A model generated the notes under the pieces. That model searched no databases. It saw only the letters and a list, made by a program, of their open reading frames with translations, and had not been told where the DNA came from. Source: Spirochaetota bacterium (lineage in GTDB: Bacteria; Spirochaetota; GWE2-31-10; MWDO01). From it: a stretch of DNA of 9,651 nucleotides. The stretch is from positions 1 to 9,651 of the forward strand of contig JAGOCL010000066.1 in NCBI GenBank assembly GCA_017998755.1, given 5' to 3'. The translations under genes were made by a program, and so were the position numbers. This document shows, in pieces, positions 1-7,181 of the stretch; the first letter of the stretch is position 1, and every line of letters begins with the position of its first letter.

Positions 1-377
1 GTATCGGACCGGTTACCGCATCGCTCATAGTCAAGCATTTTACAAACGCAAAAACTCTACAGTTAATCCAAAAATTAAAAGAAGCGGGGCTAGACTTTGA
101 AACTCGCAGTAATAAACAAGACCAAAATACAAATAGTTTTTTATCTAAAACAAAATGGGTAATAACCGGCTCTTTCGAGAATTTTACTCCCAGAGAAAAA
201 GCGGCCGAGTTAATTAAGAAATTCGGCGGCGAAATTGTCGACGCAGTTTCAAGTAAAACTACTCATCTGTTAAAGGGGAATTTGCCGGGAAGTAAACTGG
301 AAAAAGCGCTGAAATTTAAAATAAATATTGTTGACGAAACCGAGTTTCTTTCAATTATTAAAAGAGAAAAATTATAA
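1..377 (+). CDS. ligA: NAD-dependent DNA ligase LigA, C-terminal part (5' end outside window)
   Basis: LigA seals nicks in duplex DNA using NAD+ during replication and repair. Only the last 124 codons are present; the frame starts at base 3 and ends in TAA at 375-377. The fragment opens with the end of a helix-hairpin-helix element (IGPVTASLIVKHF, fragment residues 1-13), which in LigA grips the DNA minor groove. A polar linker (about 33-48) leads to a BRCT domain (about 49-120). The BRCT domain shows the family's TGSF turn, the FGGE segment (74-77), SSKTTHL (83-89) and the LPGSKLEKA signature (94-102), close to the usual NPGSKLxKA of LigA. The adenylation and OB domains lie to the left of the window, so catalysis cannot be judged. 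The promoter of the next gene starts a few bases after the stop, so the two genes need not be cotranscribed. Other BRCT proteins are possible in principle, but HhH plus BRCT plus this signature is characteristic of LigA. Confidence 0.93.
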   Translation, partial: IGPVTASLIVKHFTNAKTLQLIQKLKEAGLDFETRSNKQDQNTNSFLSKTKWVITGSFENFTPREKAAELIKKFGGEIVDAVSSKTTHLLKGNLPGSKLEKALKFKINIVDETEFLSIIKREKL

Positions 378-382
378 AACTA

Positions 383-411
383 TTGACATTAAATTATAAA
401 TAAATGATAAT
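383..411 (+). promoter_or_regulatory. Sigma70-type promoter for the chemoreceptor gene
   Basis: TTGACA at 383-388 is a perfect -35 hexamer. GATAAT at 406-411 matches five of six bases of the -10 consensus, and the spacer is exactly 17 bases. The expected transcription start is about 416-419. That gives a leader of only about ten bases with the Shine-Dalgarno sequence at or very near its 5' end. The AT-rich background makes chance -10 boxes common, but the combination of full -35, spacing and position is hard to dismiss. No flagellar-type (sigma28) promoter is evident. Confidence 0.6.
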
Positions 412-415
412 TATT

Positions 416-421
416 AGGGAG
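416..421 (+). promoter_or_regulatory. Ribosome binding site that decides the chemoreceptor start
   Basis: AGGGAG lies six bases upstream of the ATG at 428. The in-frame ATG at 404 has no such site, and it sits beside and inside the predicted -10 box, so it would not be on the transcript. The start at 428 is therefore preferred. Confidence 0.7.
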
Positions 422-427
422 TTAATT

Positions 428-2371
428 ATGAACAAAAAAGCTCTAAGCGCTAAATTATTTCTTGTAAATACTTTTGTTATAATCCTCATTTTAATACCAT
501 ATTTAATACTTTCTTTTTGGTTCCTTGACTACGATACGACAAAAAGCTCATTGATATTAGCCGTTTCATTATCGCCAATTCTGATATTTGTTATTAATTT
601 AATTTTAATAATGATTCTTCGTCCTCTTGAAAATTATATCGATATCAGCAAAGATAAAAAAGAGGCGTCTAACGAACTCTATCTAAAGTCTAGAAGAGCC
701 AGTATTTTATATTCTAAAGCTCTTCTTGTTGGCAACAGTATAGTATTCGGAATAGGTCCGACAATTTCGAATGTTTTTTTTATTATTCAGGGAAGCGTAA
801 AAATAGATATTTTTTTAATGATTTTGATGATTATTTCCGGATATGCGTCCGGTTTTTTTGCGGGACTTATATCTCTTTTTATATCTAACGCGCTATTAAG
901 AAAGCCCAAATTAATGTTAAATATGCAAAAAGTCAGAGAAAATAACAAAGAAAAAGACTTTAATATCAAACAAAAAACTTTTATGGTTATTTTAGGTACT
1001 TTTGTCATTTGTTTTTGTTATTTGGCTCTATATACAAAGATTTACGAAATTAGAGTTGTGGACGTTAAATATTCTCAAATCCCTCTCTCTAACGCCGTAG
1101 AACCAAGCTTAATTAACGAGCCGGTTAAGAAAACAAACGGCGGTATCTATTATGTATTTATTCTTCTTTTTTCATATTCTGCGCTTCTTTGGTATTTTTA
1201 TTCAAAAGATGCGACTTCGCAAATGGATATCATAAAAGATCGTTTTTTTGACATACTTCAAGGAAAAAAAGATCTAACTCAACGGATGAATATAGTAAAT
1301 TTTGACGAAAGCGGTAATATTGCGGTTATGATTAATGATTTTTTATATACTTTTAAAGAGATCATTGCGGATATTACAGCTTTATCGGAAAATATTATTG
1401 TGTCCGGTCAAAATATATCGAAAAATGTCGCAGATAGCGAACAAATTTTGGATAAAATCGGCAATATTTCAAAAAATACTAACGAAAAACTTGATATTCA
1501 ACAAAAGATATTAACCGATTCGGATAATATTCTAAAAAATACGATTAATTCGTTCGAAAAAGTCGTTAAGAGTATCAATGAACAATCGTATAATATTAGT
1601 TCAACTTCGGCCGTTATTGAAGAGGTAGCGGCAAATATAAACTCGGTAACCGATATGACTAAAAAAGCCGACGAAGTGTCCAATAACTTGATATTATCTG
1701 CCGAAAAAGGAAATATCGCCGTTAAAAATTCTTTAGACGCCATAAAAAAAATAGAAGAGTATTCGCAGAGAGTTTCTGATTCTATTCAAATAATACGTAC
1801 CGTAGCCGATCAAACCAATCTTTTAGCGATGAACGCCGCAATAGAAGCGGCTCATGCCGGCGAATACGGTAAAGGGTTTGCTGTTGTCGCCGACGAAATT
1901 CGAACTTTGGCGGAAAGCGCGTCAATCGGAGCTAAAGAGATAATTCTTAGTATAAAAGAGATGAATGAAAGTATTATAACCGGAGTTAAACTTTCTGCAA
2001 ACGCCGGCGTATCTCTCGACGATATAGTTCGTGGAATTTCTATGACGACAAATTTGGTATCAGAAATAAAAAACGCTATGAACGAACAAAATTTGGCTAT
2101 ATCAGGGATTCTTGAAACGACAAACTCGCTTGTTAATATAACCGGCGAAATAAAAAAACAAACCGATATTGAAAAGAAAGATAACGAAGAGGTAAAAGTA
2201 TCTATGAAGCGTCTGGTCGAAGCAAGCGATAACGTATCTCTTTTAGTAAAAGATCAGGCAGAACAAAACGCTTTAATAATCGATTCTATAGAAAAGATTA
2301 ACGATATGGCTTTAACAAATAACGCTAACGTCGCTAAACTTCAAGAAAAACTCGTCCAATTTATAATTTAA
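428..2371 (+). CDS. Methyl-accepting chemotaxis protein with six membrane segments
   Basis: This is a chemoreceptor that would control CheA through CheW at the inner membrane. It has 647 residues from the ATG at 428. Six hydrophobic segments are seen, at about 9-33, 41-63, 99-121, 127-153, 184-203 and 239-257. Basic loops at 64-98 and 154-183 point to the cytoplasm by the positive-inside rule. The only sizeable outside loop is about 204-238, so there is no room for a Cache or four-helix periplasmic sensor domain. A HAMP-like stretch follows (about 258-310, with KKDLTQR and FDESGNIA). Then comes a long coiled-coil signalling domain. Its hairpin tip, about 457-496, carries the hallmark DQTNLLAMNAAIEAAHAGE and GKGFAVVADEIR segments. 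There is no C-terminal CheR-binding pentapeptide; the protein ends in KLVQFII. The ligand is unknown. The gene probably has its own promoter and ends at a hairpin shared with the convergent lipoprotein gene. Confidence 0.93.
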   Translation: MNKKALSAKLFLVNTFVIILILIPYLILSFWFLDYDTTKSSLILAVSLSPILIFVINLILIMILRPLENYIDISKDKKEASNELYLKSRRASILYSKALLVGNSIVFGIGPTISNVFFIIQGSVKIDIFLMILMIISGYASGFFAGLISLFISNALLRKPKLMLNMQKVRENNKEKDFNIKQKTFMVILGTFVICFCYLALYTKIYEIRVVDVKYSQIPLSNAVEPSLINEPVKKTNGGIYYVFILLFSYSALLWYFYSKDATSQMDIIKDRFFDILQGKKDLTQRMNIVNFDESGNIAVMINDFLYTFKEIIADITALSENIIVSGQNISKNVADSEQILDKIGNISKNTNEKLDIQQKILTDSDNILKNTINSFEKVVKSINEQSYNISSTSAVIEEVAANINSVTDMTKKADEVSNNLILSAEKGNIAVKNSLDAIKKIEEYSQRVSDSIQIIRTVADQTNLLAMNAAIEAAHAGEYGKGFAVVADEIRTLAESASIGAKEIILSIKEMNESIITGVKLSANAGVSLDDIVRGISMTTNLVSEIKNAMNEQNLAISGILETTNSLVNITGEIKKQTDIEKKDNEEVKVSMKRLVEASDNVSLLVKDQAEQNALIIDSIEKINDMALTNNANVAKLQEKLVQFII

Positions 2372-2396
2372 TAGACGAAGTTTAACGTTTTTTTTT
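2348..2396. terminator. Probable bidirectional terminator between convergent genes
   Basis: The arm AAACTCGTC (2348-2356) pairs with GACGAAGTTT (2374-2383), giving nine pairs with one bulged A around a 17-base loop. On the plus strand a run of nine T follows at 2388-2396, ending the chemoreceptor transcript. On the minus strand the hairpin is followed by a run of five T (complement of 2346-2350), so it could also stop the lipoprotein transcript. The left arm lies inside the last codons of the chemoreceptor gene. Weaknesses are the long loop and the four-base gap before the plus-strand T-run. Confidence 0.5.
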
Positions 2397-2397
2397 C

Positions 2398-3678
2398 TTA
2401 ATCGGGAAGAGCTTCTTTAACAATAGGAATTTCGCTGAGTTTCTTGCCATTAATATCTACGCTCAAATCCGAATAATCGTACTGCATCACTCCGATATCC
2501 GACGTTACGATCAAGGTATTATTGTACGGTATGACGTCCTTCGCAGTCTCAATTTCTATTTTTTGTAAAAATACCGGATTAACCGGGTTATTTCTTGCGT
2601 CGAATATCTTTATCCCCGCCTTTCCGTCGCATATAAATAAAATTCCATTTTCAATTCCAAGTCCAGAAGGGCCGTACATTGATTTTCTGGTTTTCAATTT
2701 TGGATAGTCCAAATCGCTGATATCAATTATTTGGAGTTCGTTTATATCGCTATTACCGCACGTGTTGCCCGACCTAAGAGTTACGTAAGCGTAATCCCCT
2801 TCCGCGACAACCGGATCGCAACTGGTAAAATGATTAATACTTGACGTCTGTAGAGGATTAGACGCATCTGTCGATACGTCGTATATATACATAGCGGAAG
2901 TAGAACCAATCAATAAATTACCGCTAAACGGAAAAATAGTTTCGATACCCCATCCTACCCATTGTTTTAACCAAACCGACGGGGCGCCGCTATCTAGTAT
3001 TCTAAATAGATATAGATAATTTGCGTCAATGGTATATAAATAATCGCCAACTATGGTAAAACGCGCCGTAGACCCGCCGACGCCTGTCGATCCGGAGCTT
3101 TCAGACCCCGATCCGTCGGAGTAAACAGGTTGCGGAAAAATACTTGGATATTCATATTTTGTTTCTTCTTTTACGTCCCACCCCACTACGACTCCGTTTG
3201 CTGGATCTATCGAATCCCATACTTCGGTATAATAATAGTAATCCCATCTATTAAATCCTAAGGAGTTATATGGATCGTATGAAAAAACGTTTTCCAATCT
3301 TTTTGTTACGGATATACCGCTCATATCTGACGACATTTCTATCGCCACTAAGTCGGTATAACTATCTGCGTAAAGCGTATCCCCTTTTATCGAAATATCA
3401 AAATTTCCGGGTATTGAAATAAAACCTTTTTTAATAGGAGCTGTAGGGTTTGAATTATCTATGATATGTATTCCTTTGTTTTTTTCATTTATATAAAGAT
3501 AATTTCCCTTTATATAAATCTTTCCGGGATCTTTAAGGTCGGAAGTCGCGTTAAGTTTTACGGAGCTTCTCAATTCCGTAAAACTCATATATATAGGAGT
3601 ATAATGTTTGTAAGTAACGGGATATCCGCAACCAAACAAAATAAAAGCTAAAAGCGCAATGATTGAATATTTTTTCAT
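2398..3678 (-). CDS. LVIVD-repeat beta-propeller lipoprotein, function unknown
   Basis: This is a 426-residue exported protein, probably lipid-anchored at Cys17. Residues 1-16 form a signal peptide (MKK, hydrophobic core, then LFGC). Phe at -2 makes the lipobox loose. Seven units resemble the LVIVD repeat, in which a short strand pair ends in a phrase like IHIIDNSNP. They lie at about 54-80, 95-118, 207-230, 250-275, 289-325, 338-366 and 380-404. Seven such units suggest a seven-bladed propeller. An insert at about 119-206 between units two and three holds a Tyr/Trp-rich patch (WDYYYYTEVW) and a Ser/Gly linker (about 188-203). Conserved-looking phrases include YMSFTELRSSV near the N terminus, SCDPVV and FICDGKAG. 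Proteins of this family are surface or periplasmic with no assigned activity; binding or scaffolding is only a guess. AGGAGA lies seven bases before the ATG. The gene is probably transcribed alone, convergent to the chemoreceptor. Confidence 0.85.
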   Translation of the reverse strand: MKKYSIIALLAFILFGCGYPVTYKHYTPIYMSFTELRSSVKLNATSDLKDPGKIYIKGNYLYINEKNKGIHIIDNSNPTAPIKKGFISIPGNFDISIKGDTLYADSYTDLVAIEMSSDMSGISVTKRLENVFSYDPYNSLGFNRWDYYYYTEVWDSIDPANGVVVGWDVKEETKYEYPSIFPQPVYSDGSGSESSGSTGVGGSTARFTIVGDYLYTIDANYLYLFRILDSGAPSVWLKQWVGWGIETIFPFSGNLLIGSTSAMYIYDVSTDASNPLQTSSINHFTSCDPVVAEGDYAYVTLRSGNTCGNSDINELQIIDISDLDYPKLKTRKSMYGPSGLGIENGILFICDGKAGIKIFDARNNPVNPVFLQKIEIETAKDVIPYNNTLIVTSDIGVMQYDYSDLSVDINGKKLSEIPIVKEALPD

Positions 3679-3690
3679 ATAGCCGTCTCC

Positions 3691-3716
3691 TGTAGTTATA
3701 AATAAATATTACTACA
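3691..3716. repeat. 26-bp inverted repeat upstream of the lipoprotein gene, possible operator or leader hairpin
   Basis: The arms TGTAGTTAT (3691-3699) and ATTACTACA (3708-3716) are inverted copies with one mismatch, flanking eight AT-only bases. The outer six bases of each arm match perfectly. On the minus strand the downstream arm runs into the Shine-Dalgarno sequence (3691 to 3686), sharing one base, and the upstream arm covers part of a possible -10. It could be a repressor site. If transcription starts further upstream, it could be an RNA hairpin next to the ribosome binding site. It lacks a T-run, so it is not a convincing terminator for the dehydrogenase upstream. Confidence 0.4.
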
Positions 3717-3733
3717 ATTATTCTGAAATTCAA
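3706..3733 (-). promoter_or_regulatory. Weak candidate promoter for the lipoprotein gene
   Basis: Reading the minus strand, TTGAAT (3733-3728) and TAATAT (3711-3706) are separated by 16 bases. Each hexamer matches four of six consensus bases. Transcription would start near 3699, about 20 bases before the ATG. The gap between the dehydrogenase and this gene is 81 bases, so a promoter here is reasonable, but AT-rich sequence gives many such matches. Confidence 0.25.
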
Positions 3734-3759
3734 CAATTATCGACTTCTTTTTAATAAAA

Positions 3760-4725
3760 TCAATAACCTTTATCTAAATCTATCAAACTATGGATATAAC
3801 CGCCGGATAAATATTCTTTGATTAATTGTAGAGTTTCTTCTCCTCTGGCGTAAAGAGATTCGTCGGTATAAGCTCCGATATGAGGCGATAAGTAAAATAT
3901 CTTTCGAATACTTCTGGGAATATTATGAATTTTGTACGGTTCTTTATCGTAAACGTCTAAAATAATTTTTCTAAACTTATCTATTTTTTGATACTTAATT
4001 AATTCTTGAAAGTTGACAGCTTTACCCCGTGAAGAATTTATCAGTATGGAACGTTCTTTCATAGCGTCTAAAAAATTCGTATCGACCATATTGAGCGTCT
4101 CGCAAGTTAGCGGAATATGTAACGTTACTATATCAGTATTTTCTAATATATCCTGTAGATTATCCTTCCAAATATCAATATCTTTTTTGCTTCTTTCGTC
4201 TTCTGACAAGTATGGATCGTAACCCAAAGTAGTAATCTCAAAAGCTTTCGCAATTTTAGCAATTCTTCCCCCGATTCTTCCGACTCCTATGATTCCGATT
4301 GTTTTATTCTTTAATTCAGATCCGTGTTTTAGTCCCTCTCTGAATTTATTATTTGCAACGGCGCTATGAGCTTCTTCCAAATTCCTATAAGCTCTAAGAA
4401 TTTGTCCGAAAACAAGCTCGGCAACCGGCGATATATTAGAATTCGGCGTGTTGGCTAGTTTAATTCCTTTTGATTTACAATAGGATAAATCTACATGATC
4501 TATCCCAACCCCCATGCGTATAATAAATTTGAGATTATGAGCTTTCTCCAATATTTTGGAGTTTATAGGAATTCTTGTAGATATAATTAATATCTCATAT
4601 TTTTCGATTATTCCTATTAGCTCTTCATAGGATATTTTTGGAAAATAATCGGCATAATAATCGTCTTGAAGGGTTTTTAAAAAATGATTATGAATGAAAT
4701 CAATAATCAATATTTTAACGTTCAT
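3760..4725 (-). CDS. D-isomer-specific 2-hydroxyacid dehydrogenase, SerA-like
   Basis: This is a cytoplasmic NAD-dependent oxidoreductase that interconverts a D-2-hydroxyacid and its 2-keto acid. It has 321 residues, the usual length for family members without an ACT domain. The substrate-binding half includes RMGVGIDHVDL (70-80) and NTPNSNISPVAEL (92-104). The nucleotide fold has GVGRIG (147-152), and Asp170 after the second strand favours NAD over NADP. The catalytic set is complete: Arg233 in NSSRG, Glu262 in DVYDKEP and His282 in SPHIG. The N-terminal half looks most like 3-phosphoglycerate dehydrogenase, so a role in serine synthesis is possible. Glyoxylate/hydroxypyruvate reductase cannot be excluded. 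The ATG overlaps the lon stop by one base (TAATG). I see no Shine-Dalgarno sequence before it, so translation probably depends on ribosomes finishing lon. The stop is TGA. It is the last gene of the operon, and no clear terminator hairpin follows. Confidence 0.88.
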   Translation of the reverse strand: MNVKILIIDFIHNHFLKTLQDDYYADYFPKISYEELIGIIEKYEILIISTRIPINSKILEKAHNLKFIIRMGVGIDHVDLSYCKSKGIKLANTPNSNISPVAELVFGQILRAYRNLEEAHSAVANNKFREGLKHGSELKNKTIGIIGVGRIGGRIAKIAKAFEITTLGYDPYLSEDERSKKDIDIWKDNLQDILENTDIVTLHIPLTCETLNMVDTNFLDAMKERSILINSSRGKAVNFQELIKYQKIDKFRKIILDVYDKEPYKIHNIPRSIRKIFYLSPHIGAYTDESLYARGEETLQLIKEYLSGGYIHSLIDLDKGY

Positions 4726-7181
4726 TACTGAGTTATAACCGCATTAAAATTGTCGTTTTTGATATTGTTTAGAGGCTTCTTTTTGCCTTTTTCATCTTCT
4801 GTATTTACGTAAATCGATTTATCAAAAACTATATCAAAAACTTGAAGAATTTTCTCGACTGCCATAAAATTTATTCTTTTCTTAATAATTTTTGGTATTT
4901 CGACAAGGTCTTTTTGATTTTCATTGGGAATTATCACTATACCTTTTTTGTGTCTTGCCGCGGCCAGCGACTTTTCTTTGAGTCCGCCGATCGGAAGGAC
5001 TTTACCGGTCAACGTTATCTCTCCGGTCATCGCAACGTCTGAATTCATAGGCGTTTTAGTTAAAGCTGAAAGTATAGCGCAGCAGATCGCTATACCGCCC
5101 GACGGACCGTCTTTTGGAGTCGCTCCTTCAGGAAAATGTATGTGAACGTCGTAATCTTTATAAAAATTTTCATATTTTATGTCAAAAAGATACGCGTTAG
5201 CCCTTAGATATGAAAACGCCGTTTGAGCGGACTCTTTCATAACTTCGCCTAGTTTGCCGGTTAGGACAATCTTTCCGCTTCCGGGGTATAAAACTACTTC
5301 GATGGGTAATAAAGTACCGCCTATTTCAGTCCACGCCAAGCCGTGAGAAATACCAATATCTAATACTTTATCTATTTTAGCTCTGATATACTTTTTTTTG
5401 CCAAGAAATTTACTTAAATTTTTCCTATTTATTTGAATTCTAGTAATTTTCATCTCTTTTAGGACTATTAATTTTGCAGTTTTTCTACAAAGAGAAGCGA
5501 TCTGTCTCTGTAAAGATCTAACTCCGGCTTCCATCGTGTAATATCGAATAATATCCAATAAAGCTCTATCCGTAACTTGAAAATCTATGGAGCTTATACC
5601 GTTTTCTTCTATTTCTTTTTTTAGCAAAAAGTTTTTCGCTATATGCATTTTTTCAGCTTCAGTGTAACCGCTGATATTTATTATCTCCATTCTATCCAAT
5701 AAAGGATAAGGTATCCCCTGTATAGAGTTAGCGGTCGCTATAAACATAGTTTCCGATAAATTATAAGGAATCTCGAGATAATGATCTGAAAATTGGAAAT
5801 TTTGTTCAGGATCTAGGACTTCGAGAAGCGCCGAAGCGGGATCGCCTCTAAAATCTGAGCTCATTTTATCGATTTCGTCGAGTAAAAACACAGGATTAAT
5901 AGTTTTAACTTTTTTCATTGATTGTATTATTTTTCCCGGTAGCGCGCCCAAATACGTTCTCCTATGACCTCTGATTTCCGCTTCGTCTCGAACTCCTCCA
6001 AGCGATATTCTTACAAATTCCCTCCCCAAGGACAATGCGACAGATTTCCCAAGCGAGGTTTTACCCGTTCCCGGAGGACCGACAAAACATAATATAGGCC
6101 CTTTAGTTTTGTTGTTTAATTGCCTGACGGCAAGAAATTCTAAAATTCTATTTTTTACTTTATTTAACGAGTAATGATCCCTATTTAATATCTCTTTTGA
6201 TTTATGAAAATCGCGCGAATCTTCGGTTTTTGCTTGCCAAGGTAAATCCAAAATCCATTCAATATATGTCCTGATTATACCGGCCTCGGGAGATATCGGT
6301 TGCGTTTTTTGCAACCTTTTATACTCTTTAACGGCTTTATCTATAGCGTATTCGGGAAGCCCCAATTCGTTAATTTTTTTTTGAAAATCGTCGATATTTG
6401 CAAAAAAGTCGCTATCGTCGCTAAAAGTCCCTAATTCTTTTTGAATTTCTTTGATTTGCTCATGCAAATAATATTCTTTCTGGCTTTTTTCCATTTTCTT
6501 TTTAACTTCAAGATTTATCTTTTTATCCAGTTGATAAATTTCAATATTTGAAGTAATATATTCGCTAATATGGGCAAGTCTTTTATTTATGTCAAGTTCT
6601 TGTAATGTCTCTATTTGTTTATCTATGGACACTTTTAAAAACGACATTAGCGTATTGACCAAAAGTTCTAAATTATCTATCTCGCTGATACTTTTAAGCG
6701 ATTCAATAGGGATTTTGGCTAAAGCGCTAAACTTCTTAAATTCTTTAACTATTAAGTCAAGTTGAATATTTGTTTGTGAATCAGATATATCTTTTCTAAA
6801 TTCAATCTCGTTTATTTTCACTTTTTTTAGAGAATTATTTTCTATGAATTCTTCAATCTCTACCCGCCGTATTCCTTTTACAGTTAGTTTTATAATATTT
6901 TTTTCAGGTCCCGGACGAACCTCAAGAATTTTTGCAATGACGCCAATCTTATATATATCGTCTTTTTTCGGCGTTTCCACCGCAGGATCTTTTTGAGTCG
7001 CCATTACAATTGTCTTATCGTATTTTTCCACCGAAAGATTGACTGCGTCGACCGAGTCGACTCTACCGACGTAAAAACTCTTTTTGAGTCCGGGAAATAT
7101 AACCATTTCTCTTAACGGAATAAACGGATATTGATTTTCCACTGCGTTATCTTCGATATATTGATTTTTTAAGATTTTCAT
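4725..7181 (-). CDS. lon: ATP-dependent protease Lon (LonA type)
   Basis: Lon unfolds and degrades misfolded and regulatory proteins in the cytoplasm as a homohexamer. The 818 residues are a normal bacterial length. The order is: N-terminal substrate domain (about 18-210, opening with YPFIPLREMVIFPG), coiled-coil helices (about 215-300), AAA+ module (about 340-590) and protease domain (about 600-785). Walker A is GPPGTGKT (368-375) and Walker B is VFLLDEID (431-438). The Ser-Lys dyad is Ser694 in PKDGPSGG and Lys737 in GGLKEK, 43 residues apart as in E. coli Lon. The residue after the catalytic Ser is Gly, where Ala is usual. A charged tail of about 30 residues follows the protease domain. 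The ATG overlaps the clpX stop (ATGA). Upstream there is only a weak purine stretch, so coupling to clpX translation is likely. No heat-shock operator of the CIRCE type is seen within the window; the operon's main promoter should lie to the right of the window. Confidence 0.97.
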   Translation of the reverse strand: MKILKNQYIEDNAVENQYPFIPLREMVIFPGLKKSFYVGRVDSVDAVNLSVEKYDKTIVMATQKDPAVETPKKDDIYKIGVIAKILEVRPGPEKNIIKLTVKGIRRVEIEEFIENNSLKKVKINEIEFRKDISDSQTNIQLDLIVKEFKKFSALAKIPIESLKSISEIDNLELLVNTLMSFLKVSIDKQIETLQELDINKRLAHISEYITSNIEIYQLDKKINLEVKKKMEKSQKEYYLHEQIKEIQKELGTFSDDSDFFANIDDFQKKINELGLPEYAIDKAVKEYKRLQKTQPISPEAGIIRTYIEWILDLPWQAKTEDSRDFHKSKEILNRDHYSLNKVKNRILEFLAVRQLNNKTKGPILCFVGPPGTGKTSLGKSVALSLGREFVRISLGGVRDEAEIRGHRRTYLGALPGKIIQSMKKVKTINPVFLLDEIDKMSSDFRGDPASALLEVLDPEQNFQFSDHYLEIPYNLSETMFIATANSIQGIPYPLLDRMEIINISGYTEAEKMHIAKNFLLKKEIEENGISSIDFQVTDRALLDIIRYYTMEAGVRSLQRQIASLCRKTAKLIVLKEMKITRIQINRKNLSKFLGKKKYIRAKIDKVLDIGISHGLAWTEIGGTLLPIEVVLYPGSGKIVLTGKLGEVMKESAQTAFSYLRANAYLFDIKYENFYKDYDVHIHFPEGATPKDGPSGGIAICCAILSALTKTPMNSDVAMTGEITLTGKVLPIGGLKEKSLAAARHKKGIVIIPNENQKDLVEIPKIIKKRINFMAVEKILQVFDIVFDKSIYVNTEDEKGKKKPLNNIKNDNFNAVITQ

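Noticed and set aside
404..427. Upstream in-frame ATG adding eight residues to the chemoreceptor
   Set aside because: It lies beside and within the predicted -10 box and has no Shine-Dalgarno sequence; the ATG at 428 has AGGGAG six bases upstream.
3714..3740. Direct repeat of ACAATTAT (3714-3721 and 3733-3740) as a possible activator site
   Set aside because: Only eight AT-rich bases, likely by chance in this base composition.
3700..3762. Intrinsic terminator after the dehydrogenase gene
   Set aside because: The only hairpin is the 3691-3716 inverted repeat, which is AT-rich, has no T-run after it and touches the next gene's ribosome binding site.
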